Shown here piece by piece: positions 37,665 through 48,349 of a stretch of DNA of 64,000 bases. The notes beneath the pieces were generated by a model. The model worked only from the letters and a program-made list of their open reading frames with translations. It did not search any database and was not told the origin of the DNA. Source of the stretch: Rhodanobacter sp. MP7CTX1. Lineage in GTDB: Bacteria > Pseudomonadota > Gammaproteobacteria > Xanthomonadales > Rhodanobacteraceae. Position 1 is the stretch's first letter, and every line of letters starts with the position of its first letter. The DNA lies in assembly GCF_014205795.1 (NCBI RefSeq), contig NZ_JACHCN010000003.1:97198-161197 (forward strand), written 5' to 3'. The position numbers and the translations under genes are program-made.

Positions 37665-38387
37665 TCAGTGCTTCTTGCTTGTCGGCCTCTGCGGGCCGAT
37701 GCCATACCCAAGCAAGGCGAGCGCATGCCGGGTGATTTCCTTCGCGCCGAGTTGGCCCAGCACCGGATCTTTGCGCCATGTCCTGGCTGCCGTCAGCGGC
37801 AAGATCGTCAGGCCGAGCAACGACAGAAACACCAGTGATGGTTCGAGGTCTGCATTCAGCCGTCCTTCGGTCTGCCAGCGCGCGATGGATTCAAGCATGG
37901 AATGTTGGTTCGCGTCGCCCAGGCGTTTTCGAATCTGCTGCTTGAGCAAGCCATTCTCGCTGATCACTTCGCGGATCCACAGCGGTGCGAACCAGGGATG
38001 TTCGGCGGCAATGTCCATGAACCGCTGCACCAGCTGCGTGATGGCGGCAACTGGATCGTCCGCATGGGCCTTGAATACGCTTTCGACGGACACCCTGACG
38101 GGGAGGAAGCGTTCTTCAATTAGCAGATCGAGCAACTGATCACGCGTCTTGAAGTAGTAGTGCACCATCGCCGGCGTCACGCCTGCCTCGCGCGCAATAG
38201 CCGCAAGTGTTGTATCGGCAATGCCTTGTCGTGCGAACAGCGTCAGTGCGATGTCGAGTAGCCGGCTGCGTTGATCGATGCCGCCAGCGCCGCCCGTTGG
38301 CCGTCCGGGGCGGCGTGGCGCGGAGCCTCGCTTCTTTGCAGCGTTGGGCTCGCGTGCTGCAGGCTTGTCCGAGTTTCGCGACGCCAT
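37665..38387 (-). CDS. TetR family transcriptional regulator
   Basis: 240 residues. A Lys/Arg/Pro-rich N-terminal tail precedes the TetR helix-turn-helix: RLLDIALTLFARQGIADTTLAAIAREAGVTPAMVHYYFKTRDQLLDLL. The C-terminal ligand domain has AEHPWFAPLWIREVISENG and RHALALLGYG. It is divergent from the EmrB-type exporter gene, with 96 bases between the starts, and should repress it. ATG at 38387 is preferred to TTG at 38393. Confidence 0.92.
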   Translation of the reverse strand: MASRNSDKPAAREPNAAKKRGSAPRRPGRPTGGAGGIDQRSRLLDIALTLFARQGIADTTLAAIAREAGVTPAMVHYYFKTRDQLLDLLIEERFLPVRVSVESVFKAHADDPVAAITQLVQRFMDIAAEHPWFAPLWIREVISENGLLKQQIRKRLGDANQHSMLESIARWQTEGRLNADLEPSLVFLSLLGLTILPLTAARTWRKDPVLGQLGAKEITRHALALLGYGIGPQRPTSKKH

Positions 38388-38425
38388 CTTCAACCTGGGT
38401 CATTGACCGGGCGGAGTATCAGCGT

Positions 38426-38453
38426 ATATATTAATCAATCAATTAATTAATTT
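38426..38453. promoter_or_regulatory. AT-rich operator/promoter candidate between tetR and the MFS gene
   Basis: TTAATCAATCAATTAATTAA (38431-38450) is an imperfect palindrome (16 of 20 positions match its reverse complement) built of four-base AATY steps. It is flanked by TATATA. The only AT-rich sequence of the divergent intergenic region, it is the natural place for the shared promoter and TetR operator. Confidence 0.5.
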
Positions 38454-38474
38454 CAAGATCGACCAAACACGTGA

Positions 38475-40019
<1,545 letters not shown>

Positions 40020-40087
40020 ATCGGATGCCCTGACGCAACCGTAACAAGCGTGGGTGTTGAATGCGCGGACCAGACGGAGGGACGCTC

Positions 40088-40537
40088 ATGAAGAATCGCA
40101 TCGGCGGCTTGGGAACAACCTGTGCAGTCATCGCCCTGAGCCTTGCCTGTGGCGCAACTGGCGCGCAGGACATGGGCGCGCTAGGCGGCAAGCTCGGCGC
40201 CATGGTTCCGGTCAGCTCCATGACCTCAGGCAGCATGGGCAACGTGGCGGGACTCTTGCAATATTGCGTCAAGAACAACTACCTCGGCGGTGCGTCGGGC
40301 GCGTCGGGTATCCAGAACCAGCTGCTGGGAAAAATGGGCGGTGCGTCCAATCCGGCGGCCACCAGTGGCGGGGACTACAAGAGCGGTGCCAACGGCATCC
40401 TGCAGGCCGGCAACGGCAAGAGCATGGACCTGTCCAGCGTCGGCGGCGGCTCGAGCGACATGAAGTCGAAGATCACCACGAAGGTCTGCGACACCGTGTT
40501 GAAACAGGGCAAGTCCTACCTGGGGCAGGGAATGTGA
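40088..40537 (+). CDS. Secreted DUF2501 (YjjA-like) protein
   Basis: 149 residues with a signal peptide (VIALSLACGATGAQ). The mature part is Gly/Ser-rich with GLLQYCVKNNYLGG and KVCDTVLKQGKSYLGQG, the two conserved Cys-containing ends of DUF2501. Function unknown. GGAGGGACGCTC stands before the ATG at 40088, excluding 40061. It is convergent with the SLT-domain gene. Confidence 0.85.
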   Translation: MKNRIGGLGTTCAVIALSLACGATGAQDMGALGGKLGAMVPVSSMTSGSMGNVAGLLQYCVKNNYLGGASGASGIQNQLLGKMGGASNPAATSGGDYKSGANGILQAGNGKSMDLSSVGGGSSDMKSKITTKVCDTVLKQGKSYLGQGM

Positions 40538-40565
40538 TCGGACGTGGCGCGTTCAGTCGCAGGAA

Positions 40566-41798
40566 CTAGCGTGCAACGACCCGAGTGGCTCGTCCAGGGC
40601 GGTAGATGGTTTTAAGCCGCTGATAGACGGTCATCACGGCCTCGCCGTAGTTCCTGGCCAGGTCCGGTGTGTGGCTGTGGTAGTAGCCGACTCCCAGTAC
40701 GGGATCATGCGTCTCGTGCATGCCGTCGCGCAGGATCTTCGCTGCAACGGAGATGTTGGTTCTCGGGTCGAGCAGGGTCAGCGGATCTCGAACGGCATCC
40801 CGGTGCATCGGGTAATACACCTGCATGATGCCGACGTCCTGGACGACGGACCCAAGCTGGCTCGCAACAGCCATCTCGATCTGCACATGATGGCGTTCGC
40901 CGAGAATCAGGTGATCGTTGACCCTGAACAACCAGGGCGTCGGCGCAACCTCTCCACCGGGTAGCAGCGATCGTGATTCAACCAGCGCGACGCTGTAGAG
41001 AAGCAGTGGATCGACGCCCGACTCCTTGCCCACCTGTGCCCACAGACTCTGTTGCGATGCGATGTCCAGATCCGGCTCGGCGATCGGCATCATCAGGTCC
41101 ATCGTGCTGACATCGGACAGCAGCGTGCTGGGGGTGCTCGTTTCGACGGGTGCATCGGCAGATGAACTTGGCTCTATCGGAGCCGATGCGACGACCTCAG
41201 CACTCGGCGCGGGCACGATCACTGGCTTCGGAAAGCTCTCGACGGGCTGTTGCCATACCACCGGGGCAGCCGGGACACCAAAATTTGCCGGCTTCGGCTG
41301 GGAATGCGCTACACCCATTCCCAGCAGGACCGCCGCGGCGCCGAATACTGCGCAGACAGAGACCGCAGTGACCGCGCGTCGCCGATTCGGCTGCTCCCAC
41401 GTAAGCCATTGCGCCGCCAGAGCCGTGGGGCGAGCCGTCGCCAGGTTCAGCTGACTCAAGGCGGCGAGCGTAGTCGCACGCAAGCCATCAACACGGGATG
41501 CCGCGGAGAGCCGAAGCGCACCCAGGCGCCTGCTGGGAAGGGCAACGGTCGGAGAGGGGGTAGGCAGCGAGCATTTACCCACCCATTGCGTGGGAGCCGC
41601 GACTACCGTCGACCAGTCCATCGCCTCGGGATGCACAGCCGATCGAGCAGATTTCCAGCTGGCAGGTGCCATCAGGTATACGCGCCGGGGGTCGCGCCGC
41701 GACTTGCGCGGGGCGGTTGTCGAACCGGTATGAAGTGCCGTCAACGACTCGCTCGAGCTAACACGAGGGGGTGTATTCCGTGGCTGGCGATCGTTCAT
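40566..41798 (-). CDS. Membrane-anchored SLT-domain (lytic transglycosylase-like) protein with long cytoplasmic N-terminus
   Basis: About 410 residues. A basic, disordered-looking N-terminus (1-140) is followed by one membrane segment (142-164, AVTAVSVCAVFGAAAVLLGMGV), a Pro/Ser/Glu-rich periplasmic linker (to about 240) and a C-terminal SLT domain. The catalytic Glu is Glu274 in SVALVESRSLLPGG, with GIMQVYYPMHRDAVRD as the second motif. Predicted to cleave peptidoglycan from the periplasmic side of the inner membrane. Start at 41798 lacks a clear ribosome-binding site; other Met codons lie inside. Confidence 0.75.
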   Translation of the reverse strand: MNDRQPRNTPPRVSSSESLTALHTGSTTAPRKSRRDPRRVYLMAPASWKSARSAVHPEAMDWSTVVAAPTQWVGKCSLPTPSPTVALPSRRLGALRLSAASRVDGLRATTLAALSQLNLATARPTALAAQWLTWEQPNRRRAVTAVSVCAVFGAAAVLLGMGVAHSQPKPANFGVPAAPVVWQQPVESFPKPVIVPAPSAEVVASAPIEPSSSADAPVETSTPSTLLSDVSTMDLMMPIAEPDLDIASQQSLWAQVGKESGVDPLLLYSVALVESRSLLPGGEVAPTPWLFRVNDHLILGERHHVQIEMAVASQLGSVVQDVGIMQVYYPMHRDAVRDPLTLLDPRTNISVAAKILRDGMHETHDPVLGVGYYHSHTPDLARNYGEAVMTVYQRLKTIYRPGRATRVVAR

Positions 41799-41902
41799 AG
41801 ATTGGACTATTGCCGGTTTCACAGACCCCAAGTGTAGATCCCGGTGCAAGGTTTTGCTTGGGTGGGCCGCGCCTGGGGTAGGAGCCACGGTCGTGCATGC
41901 CC

Positions 41903-41934
41903 TTGACTCTGGATCTGGATCAAGGCTCTAGACT
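41903..41934 (+). promoter_or_regulatory. MerR-type promoter of the copper operon
   Basis: TTGACT (41903-41908) and TAGACT (41929-41934) are separated by 20 bases, longer than the usual 17, as in promoters that MerR activators untwist. CTTGA and TCAAG flank GGATC repeats inside. Transcription would begin at or next to the merR ATG at 41942, giving an almost leaderless mRNA. Confidence 0.55.
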
Positions 41935-41941
41935 TGGACGC

Positions 41942-42367
41942 ATGACCACACAGAACCCCTCATTGACCATCGGTGCCGTCGCCAAGCGCGTCGGCGTGGC
42001 GATCGACACCATCCGCTATTACGAGCGCGAAGGACTGTTGCCGGAGCCGGTCCGGCGCGCCTCGGGCTATCGCAGTTACGACGAGAGCGCCATCGCGCAG
42101 CTGAATTTCATCCGTCGCGCCAAGTTGCTGGGCTTCACGCTGGAGGAGATTCGCGATTTGCTGGCGCTGTCGGCCGATCGCCAGCGTGGGGTGAAGGCGG
42201 TGAAGCAGCGCGCACAGCAACGGCTGGCGGCGATCGAGATGCGCATCGCCGAATTGCAGCGCGTGCGCGACGGGCTGGAGCAACTGATCGATGCCTGTCC
42301 GGGCCATGGCGCGCCGGAGCACTGCCCGATCCTGCGTGCGCTGGTCGACGTGGAGCCGCTGCCATGA
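41942..42367 (+). CDS. MerR family metal-responsive regulator
   Basis: 141 residues. N-terminal helix-turn-helix [41 protein letters not shown], a long dimerisation helix (about 80-115), and a C-terminal metal loop [13 protein letters not shown] with two Cys. The loop resembles those of the copper or zinc/lead responsive branch. Its stop codon overlaps the ATPase start by four bases (42364-42367), so the regulator and the copper pump are one operon. Confidence 0.93.
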   Translation: MTTQNPSLTIGAVAKRVGVAIDTIRYYEREGLLPEPVRRASGYRSYDESAIAQLNFIRRAKLLGFTLEEIRDLLALSADRQRGVKAVKQRAQQRLAAIEMRIAELQRVRDGLEQLIDACPGHGAPEHCPILRALVDVEPLP

Positions 42368-44784
42368 GCGGCGAGCAAGTACCGACCACGAAGAAGTCCC
42401 ACGGAAGCTGCTGCAGCGAAACCCCGCCTGCCGGCACATCAGCCATGCATGACCACGCGCAAATGCCGCCGCACGATGGGCATGGCGCACCCGTCGTGAA
42501 GGATCCGGTCTGTGGCATGACGGTGGATCCTCAAACCGCAAATCATCGCGTTGAACATGCGGGAAAGACGTACTACTTCTGCGCCAGCGGATGTCGGGGG
42601 AAATTCATCGCCGAACCGGCGCGCTACCTGAGCGAGCGTGTGGCCGAACCCGTGGTACCCGGCGCTATCTACACCTGTCCGATGCATCCGGAAGTGCAGC
42701 AGGTTGGCCCCGGCCATTGTCCCAAATGCGGCATGGCGCTGGAACCGATCCTGCCGAGCGCTGACCACGATGACAGTGACGAGTTGTCGGCGATGACTCG
42801 ACGCTTCTGGCTGCTGGCAGCGCTCACCGTACCGGTGTTTGCGTTGGCGATGGGACCGCATCTGTTCGGCTGGCAGTTGGCCGCGCCCTTGAGTCTTGCG
42901 GCGGGATGGATCGAAGCCGTACTGGCGACCGTCGTGGTGCTGTGGGGCGGCGCACCGTTCTTCGCGCGCGGCTGGCGCTCACTGCACCCCTGGTACCCCA
43001 ACATGTACACGCTGATCGCGTTGGGCACCGGCGTGGCATGGGCGTACAGCGCCGTGGCATTTTTGCTGCCGGGCATTTTCCCGCCGGGTTTTCGTGACAT
43101 GCACGGTCGGGTCGGTGTGTATTTTGAATCGGCGGCGGTCATCGTCACCCTGGTCACCCTGGGCGATTTCCTGGAGTTGCGCGCACGCCGGCGTACCGGC
43201 GAGGCACTGAAATCGTTGCTGGGGTTGGTACCGAAAACCGCGCGACGGATCGCCGCCGATGATAGCGAGACCGATGTGCCGCTGGATGAGGTGCTTGTCG
43301 GTGACGTGTTGCGCGTGCGTCCCGGCGAGAAGGTGCCGGTGGATGGCGCGGTACTGAAAGGCGAAAGCTACATCGATGAATCAATGCTCACTGGCGAGCC
43401 GATGCCGGTGATGAAAACGAAAGGTGACCTGGTCACCGGTGGCACGCAGAACCAGGACGGCGGGCTGACCATGCGCGCGCAAAGGGTGGGCGCGCAAACC
43501 ATGCTGGCGCAGATCGTGGCGTTGGTGGCGCAGGCGCAGCGCAGCAAGGCCCCGTTGCAGCGCGTTGCCGATCGGGTGGCGGTGTGGTTCGTGCCGGTGG
43601 TGGTGATCGTCGCGTTGCTCGCGTTTGCATTGTGGGCGTGGCTGGGGCCGTCGCCGCAGTTTGCACACGCGCTGATCGCTGCCGTGTCGGTGCTGATCAT
43701 CGCCTGTCCCTGCGCGTTGGGGTTGGCTACGCCGATCTCGATCATGGTGGCCAGTGGTCGCGGCGCACACAGCGGCGTGCTGTTTCGGGACGCCGCCGCG
43801 ATCGAGACATTGCGTGATATCGATACGCTGGTGCTGGACAAGACGGGCACGCTGACCGCGGGCAAACCGACGTTGACTGAGCTGGTGAGTTTCGACGGAC
43901 ACTCGCGCGAACGCGTGCTGGCCTTTGCTGCGGCGCTGGAAAGGCCGAGTGAGCATCCGCTTGCGCGTGCCATCGTCGTCGCTGCGGAAGCGCAAGGCGT
44001 GGCGATACTGGCAGCGACGGATTTCCGTGCGTTGACCGGTCGCGGTGTCTGCGCTCGCGTTGATGGGCGCGAGGTTTCGCTGGGCAATGCCCGGTTGATG
44101 GGCGAACTCCATATCCCTATCGGCAACGATGCGATCGCTCGTGCCGAAGATCTGCGCGGTCATGGGGCAACAGTGATGTTTCTCGGCATCGATGGCGCGC
44201 TTGCCGCGATTCTGGCGGTGGCCGACCCCATCAAGCCTGATACACCAGCGGCGATCAAAGCTTTGCGGGCAACCGGCCTGCACATCGTGATGCTGACTGG
44301 CGACAACGCCACCACGGCGCACGTGGTGGCGCGCGAACTGGGCATCGACACCGTCCATGCCGATGTTTCGCCGGCGGACAAGGCTGCCGTGGTGAACGCG
44401 CTGCGTTCCGAAGGTCGCCGCGTGGCGATGGTCGGTGACGGCATCAACGACGCGCCGGCGCTGGCGGCAGCCGACATCGGCATCGCCATGGGCAGCGGTA
44501 CCGATGTGGCCATCGGGAGCGCGCAAATCACGCTGGTGAAAAGTGATCTGGGTGCGATCGTGCGGGCCCGCACGTTGTCGCAGGCAACGGTACGGAATAT
44601 CAGGCAGAACCTGTTTTTCGCCTTCATTTACAACGCGGTCGGTGTGCCGCTGGCCGCCGGCGTGCTGTATCCATGGTTCGGCATCACGCTGTCACCGATG
44701 ATTGCGGCACTGGCGATGAGCCTGTCGTCGGTGTCGGTGGTGAGCAATGCGTTGCGGCTGCGGCAGAGCCATGCATCCTCATGA
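42364..44784 (+). CDS. Copper-translocating P1B-type ATPase with YHS and heavy-metal-binding N-terminal domains
   Basis: 806 residues. A His/Met/Cys-rich N-terminus ([14 protein letters not shown]) leads to a YHS domain (Cys50 in DPVCGMTV; Cys73 and Cys77 in CASGC) and a zinc-ribbon-like metal domain ([26 protein letters not shown]), in place of the usual HMA domains. The pump core shows Cys448-Pro-Cys450, the phosphorylated Asp492 in DKTGTLT, and [10 protein letters not shown]. The late membrane motifs [14 protein letters not shown] and [15 protein letters not shown] fit the Cu(I) class. It exports copper from the cytoplasm and is cotranscribed with merR. Confidence 0.95.
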   Translation: MSGEQVPTTKKSHGSCCSETPPAGTSAMHDHAQMPPHDGHGAPVVKDPVCGMTVDPQTANHRVEHAGKTYYFCASGCRGKFIAEPARYLSERVAEPVVPGAIYTCPMHPEVQQVGPGHCPKCGMALEPILPSADHDDSDELSAMTRRFWLLAALTVPVFALAMGPHLFGWQLAAPLSLAAGWIEAVLATVVVLWGGAPFFARGWRSLHPWYPNMYTLIALGTGVAWAYSAVAFLLPGIFPPGFRDMHGRVGVYFESAAVIVTLVTLGDFLELRARRRTGEALKSLLGLVPKTARRIAADDSETDVPLDEVLVGDVLRVRPGEKVPVDGAVLKGESYIDESMLTGEPMPVMKTKGDLVTGGTQNQDGGLTMRAQRVGAQTMLAQIVALVAQAQRSKAPLQRVADRVAVWFVPVVVIVALLAFALWAWLGPSPQFAHALIAAVSVLIIACPCALGLATPISIMVASGRGAHSGVLFRDAAAIETLRDIDTLVLDKTGTLTAGKPTLTELVSFDGHSRERVLAFAAALERPSEHPLARAIVVAAEAQGVAILAATDFRALTGRGVCARVDGREVSLGNARLMGELHIPIGNDAIARAEDLRGHGATVMFLGIDGALAAILAVADPIKPDTPAAIKALRATGLHIVMLTGDNATTAHVVARELGIDTVHADVSPADKAAVVNALRSEGRRVAMVGDGINDAPALAAADIGIAMGSGTDVAIGSAQITLVKSDLGAIVRARTLSQATVRNIRQNLFFAFIYNAVGVPLAAGVLYPWFGITLSPMIAALAMSLSSVSVVSNALRLRQSHASS

Positions 44785-44880
44785 CGGCTGTCACTGGCGA
44801 TGACTGACGCTTGATCCTGCCGCCAGCTTGGCCATCTGCGGATCATCCCTTCCACACCATCACGGTGGGGGAGAGCACAC

Positions 44881-45045
44881 ATGAACGTCGTCAACGACAC
44901 CCGTAGCACGCTCGAAAGGCACATGCCGTTGCTGCTTGGCCTGCTGGTGGCCTTGCTGGCCGGCAAGGCGCTGAAGAAGATGTTCTGGACGGCATTCGGT
45001 ATGTACTGGGCGTTGCGCGCCAGCGGCCTGCATCCGTTTGGTTGA
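44881..45045 (+). CDS. Small membrane protein, 54 residues
   Basis: An open frame from ATG 44881 to TGA 45045 after a strong ribosome-binding site (GGGGGAGAG). The product has one hydrophobic helix (MPLLLGLLVALLAGKAL) followed by a second, aromatic-rich one (MFWTAFGMYWALRASGL) split by a basic KK. It is too short for many gene finders. It lies 96 bases after the copper ATPase and on the same strand. I do not recognise a family. Confidence 0.65.
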   Translation: MNVVNDTRSTLERHMPLLLGLLVALLAGKALKKMFWTAFGMYWALRASGLHPFG

Positions 45046-45163
45046 AGGCTTGCCGCCTTCATCCGATTGATCGAGGCAATGCTTTAAGCTTTGTGTCTGT
45101 TCGTCCGCGGTGCGATGACCTGGGTCGCCGGACGCCGCTCCACACACAGCACAAAGTTATCGC

Positions 45164-46459
45164 ATGGCCCGCACTCTCGCCGAATGGCTGGCATATCAGG
45201 AACACGTCAATCCGCACAGCGTCGAGCTGGGCCTCGATCGCGTGCGTGAGGTATGGCGGCGGATGGGCGCGCCGCCGCCGGCACCCAGTGTGATTACGGT
45301 CGGTGGCACCAATGGCAAGGGCTCCACCGTGGCCTTGCTTGAAGCGATGCTGGCGGCAGCGGGGTTGCGGGTAGGTAGTTTCACCTCGCCGCATTTGCTG
45401 GACTACAACGAGCGGGTGCGCATCGATGGCGCGAATGCCGACGATGCTGCGTTGGTCGCCTCGTTCGAACGGATCGAGGCGGCACGTGGCGCTGGGCAGG
45501 GCGATGCCGTTTCATTGACCTATTTCGAGTTCGGCACTCTGGCTGCACTGGATCTGTTTGCCCGCGCCGGGCTGGACGTGGCGATACTGGAAGTTGGGCT
45601 GGGCGGTCGGCTGGACGCAGTGAACATCATTGATGCCGATGTCGCGATCGTCACCACGGTCGACCTGGATCACATGGACTGGCTTGGTCCGGATCGCGAC
45701 AGCATCGGACGCGAGAAAGCCGGCATCGCACGCGCCGGCCGGCCAGTGATCGTCGGCGAGATCGATCCACCCGCCGGGTTGCTCGATGCGTTGGCGGCAC
45801 GCGCTGCGCAGGTCGAGCGCGCCGGGATCGATTTTCACATCGAACGTCATGTCGGCGGCTGGTACTGGTGGCACCGCGATGGCAGTGCGATGGAGCTTCC
45901 CGATCCCGCACTGGCGGCGCCGGTGCAGTTCGCCAATGCGGCGGCGGCGATTGCGGCGCTGCGTGCATTGTTTGTCGGCGACGCATCGATGACGCCGAAG
46001 GATTTCTACGCGGCGGTCACTGCGGGTCTGAAGACCGTCCGGGTACCGGCGCGACTGCAATCGCTCGGCGGTGATCCGGCATTGATCGTGGATGTAGGCC
46101 ACAACCCGCAGGCCGCGCGCGCATTGGCCGAATGGCTGGATGCGCAGCCTGCCGGCCACGTGCACGCGGTCTACGGTGCGCTGGCCGACAAGGACGTGGC
46201 CGGGGTAATCAGTGCTCTCGGCCATCGGATCGACCACTGGCATCTGGCCGGGCTGGAACAGGCAACTCCGCGCGGTCTCCCGGTGACAGAACTCGCAGCA
46301 ATACTTCAGCAGACCCTGCCGCAGGCTTCGTTCGATGCGCATGTCGACGTGGCCAGTGCACTGGCGGCGGCACAGGTCGCGGCAAGGCCGGGCGAGCGCA
46401 TCCTGGCGTTCGGCTCGTTTTTCGTGGCCAGCGCGGTCGTCGCCGAACGGGGCATCTGA
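45164..46459 (+). CDS. folC: Bifunctional dihydrofolate synthase / folylpolyglutamate synthase
   Basis: 431 residues. The Mur-ligase-like ATP site is VITVGGTNGKGSTVALLEAML; FTSPHLLDYNERVRIDG is the folate-binding signature; DVAILEVGLGGRLDAVNII, VDLDHMDWLG and KAGIARAGRP follow. It adds glutamates to dihydropteroate and folates in the cytoplasm. It heads the folC-dedD-cvpA-purF order found across gammaproteobacteria. Confidence 0.96.
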   Translation: MARTLAEWLAYQEHVNPHSVELGLDRVREVWRRMGAPPPAPSVITVGGTNGKGSTVALLEAMLAAAGLRVGSFTSPHLLDYNERVRIDGANADDAALVASFERIEAARGAGQGDAVSLTYFEFGTLAALDLFARAGLDVAILEVGLGGRLDAVNIIDADVAIVTTVDLDHMDWLGPDRDSIGREKAGIARAGRPVIVGEIDPPAGLLDALAARAAQVERAGIDFHIERHVGGWYWWHRDGSAMELPDPALAAPVQFANAAAAIAALRALFVGDASMTPKDFYAAVTAGLKTVRVPARLQSLGGDPALIVDVGHNPQAARALAEWLDAQPAGHVHAVYGALADKDVAGVISALGHRIDHWHLAGLEQATPRGLPVTELAAILQQTLPQASFDAHVDVASALAAAQVAARPGERILAFGSFFVASAVVAERGI

Positions 46460-46512
46460 ACCCATCGACTGAGCTGAATGGCCGGTTTGGCATGGCGTTT
46501 GACCCAGGCAGG

Positions 46513-46518
46513 TATAAT
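46513..46518 (+). promoter_or_regulatory. Perfect TATAAT box in front of dedD
   Basis: TATAAT lies 12 bases before the dedD ATG, inside the 70-base folC-dedD spacer. A possible TTGGCA at 46487-46492 is 20 bases upstream, too far for an ideal -35 box. If used, it would give dedD-cvpA-purF a promoter of their own and a very short leader. Confidence 0.4.
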
Positions 46519-46529
46519 CACGCCGGTAC

Positions 46530-47594
46530 ATGTCGCGTTTGCCGCCTTGGAGCGAAGTCTTGAAAACACGCCTGCTGGGTGCCGCCATCCTGTTTGCCTT
46601 GGTGGTTCTGTTTGTACCGATGTTCTTTTCCAGCAAGCCACCGGCACCCGGTGGTGATCAGTCGGTGAGCCTGGCGATTCCCCCGGCACCGGATCGCGAC
46701 CTGCAAACCAAGACCATGAACCTGACGCCGGATGCGGCCGTCGGCACGCCGAATAATGCGTCGACCCCGACTGCGGCAGCGGCTGCGTCGACCGGCCATC
46801 CCGCTGTAACTGCCGTCGCGCCCGCACCAGGCAACCAGCTGGCGACGGTCAACATTGGGTCGAATCGTCCGCGCGACGTGGAAACCGATCCTGAAGCTGG
46901 CAAGGCCCCGGTGCCGACGACGGTCACAACCGGTTCGGGCGCATCGTCGACCCAGCCGGTGATTCCAATGCAGACCAAGCCGTCAGCGAGCGCGTCCGCG
47001 GTCAAGCCGCCGCCGGTAGCTGCGGCCACCACGGCCGTCCCGGTCTCAGATGCGGCCGTCGGGCAGGGCAGCTACAGACTCAACCTCAGTGCGTATGCCA
47101 ATGCCGCGGGTGCCGCGAGTCTGGAACATCGCGTGCGGGCCCTCGGCTATCCGGTGAGCAGCCATCCGCTCACCCAGGCTGGCCAGCAGCGGACGTTGGT
47201 GATCGCCGGGCCGTTTGCGACACGTACCGCGGCCGAGGCCGCCCGTCTGAAGATCATCCAGTCGATTCCCGGCGTGCCGGCGCGGCTTGAGCAGGACACC
47301 AGTCATGAAAGCGCCAGCACGTCTGCCAGCCAGCCCGCGCCAGCGACAGTTGCCCGGGCAGGCGGTTGGGCGGTGCAGCTGGCGGCGATGAGCAGCCAGG
47401 GCGACGCCAATGCACTGCGCGACAAATTGCGCGCCAACGGTTTCGATGGCTTCGTGGATACCGTCCAGTCCGGCGGCAAGCAATTGTGGCGTGTGCGCGC
47501 AGGCCCACAGACGCAGCGTGACGATGCAGTACGCGTTCGTGATCAGATCAAGTCCAAACTAAGCATCGACGGCAACATCGTTCCGATGCCATGA
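46530..47594 (+). CDS. dedD: SPOR-domain protein, DedD-like
   Basis: 354 residues. A cytoplasmic stub and one membrane segment (LLGAAILFALVVLFVPMFF) are followed by a long Pro/Ala/Thr-rich periplasmic linker (about 35-165) and two SPOR-like modules: GSYRLNLSAYANAAGAASL (about 175-250) and GGWAVQLAAMSSQGDANALRD (about 275-350). SPOR domains bind denuded septal peptidoglycan. Ordinary DedD has one SPOR domain, so the first module, weaker in sequence, would make this a double version. Neighbours folC, cvpA and purF support the assignment. Confidence 0.88.
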   Translation: MSRLPPWSEVLKTRLLGAAILFALVVLFVPMFFSSKPPAPGGDQSVSLAIPPAPDRDLQTKTMNLTPDAAVGTPNNASTPTAAAAASTGHPAVTAVAPAPGNQLATVNIGSNRPRDVETDPEAGKAPVPTTVTTGSGASSTQPVIPMQTKPSASASAVKPPPVAAATTAVPVSDAAVGQGSYRLNLSAYANAAGAASLEHRVRALGYPVSSHPLTQAGQQRTLVIAGPFATRTAAEAARLKIIQSIPGVPARLEQDTSHESASTSASQPAPATVARAGGWAVQLAAMSSQGDANALRDKLRANGFDGFVDTVQSGGKQLWRVRAGPQTQRDDAVRVRDQIKSKLSIDGNIVPMP

Positions 47595-47667
47595 GCATGC
47601 ACGTCTCAATGCCTACAAGCCGGTGTGGACCTTCTGCATCGGTAGCGCGGATCAAGTGGGTGAACGG

Positions 47668-48288
47668 ATGAATTGGACCGACTACATCATCATCGGCATT
47701 ATTGCCCTGTCGGTCCTGATCGGGCTGTGGCGGGGGCTGATTTCCGAGGTGCTGGCGCTGGCGATCTGGATCGTCGCGTTCTGGGTGGCATGGACCTTCG
47801 GCCCGACGGTGGCCGCGCATTTCGACCCGATGATCAAGCTGCCGTCGGTACGTATCATTGTCGGTTATGGCCTGTGCTTCGTGGCCGTACTTATTCTTGG
47901 TGCACTGTTGCGCTTCGCGATTGGCCGACTGGTCGACAGCACCGGCCTGTCCGGCACCGATCGTCTGCTCGGCACAGTGTTCGGTTTCCTTCGCGGCGTA
48001 CTGCTGGTCGCGCTGCTGGTGTTTCTGGTCGGCTTTACCGCATTCACCCGCGATCCGTGGTGGAAAGAGTCGGTGTTGCTGCCGCAGTTCCAGCGTGTGG
48101 CCTCATGGCTGGAACAGCGCGTGCCCGCCGATATTCGTGAGCATATCCATCCAGGTGAGGTACTCGATCACCTTCCGAGCTTGCCGCCCGCGACACATGC
48201 CCCCATATCGGCCGCGCCGTCCACCTCGGCAAGCACCGTCTCACCGGCGGCTGCAACAAGTGCGACCCGTCATCCCGCGAGCTTCTGA
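47668..48288 (+). CDS. cvpA: CvpA family membrane protein
   Basis: 206 residues with four membrane segments: WTDYIIIGIIALSVLIGLWRG, LALAIWIVAFWVAW, GYGLCFVAVLILGALL and FGFLRGVLLVALLVFLVGF, the CvpA pattern, plus a Ser/Thr/Ala-rich C-terminal tail of about 45 residues. CvpA is needed for colicin V production in E. coli and linked to envelope integrity. ATG 47668 begins the conserved sequence. The stop is followed by imperfect tandem repeats and purF. Confidence 0.93.
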   Translation: MNWTDYIIIGIIALSVLIGLWRGLISEVLALAIWIVAFWVAWTFGPTVAAHFDPMIKLPSVRIIVGYGLCFVAVLILGALLRFAIGRLVDSTGLSGTDRLLGTVFGFLRGVLLVALLVFLVGFTAFTRDPWWKESVLLPQFQRVASWLEQRVPADIREHIHPGEVLDHLPSLPPATHAPISAAPSTSASTVSPAAATSATRHPASF

Positions 48289-48341
48289 AACAGGACTTTC
48301 CGAAGCGCGACTTTCTGAAACACGACTTTACTGAAGCAGGC
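48282..48341 (+). repeat. Four imperfect tandem repeats between cvpA and purF
   Basis: Units CTTCTGAAACAGGA, CTTTCCGAAGCGCGA, CTTTCTGAAACACGA and CTTTACTGAAGCAGGC (14 to 16 bases each) run from the last codons of cvpA to nine bases before the purF ATG. The last unit holds the AGG that could serve as purF ribosome-binding site. Confidence 0.65.
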
Positions 48342-48349
48342 AACAAATC

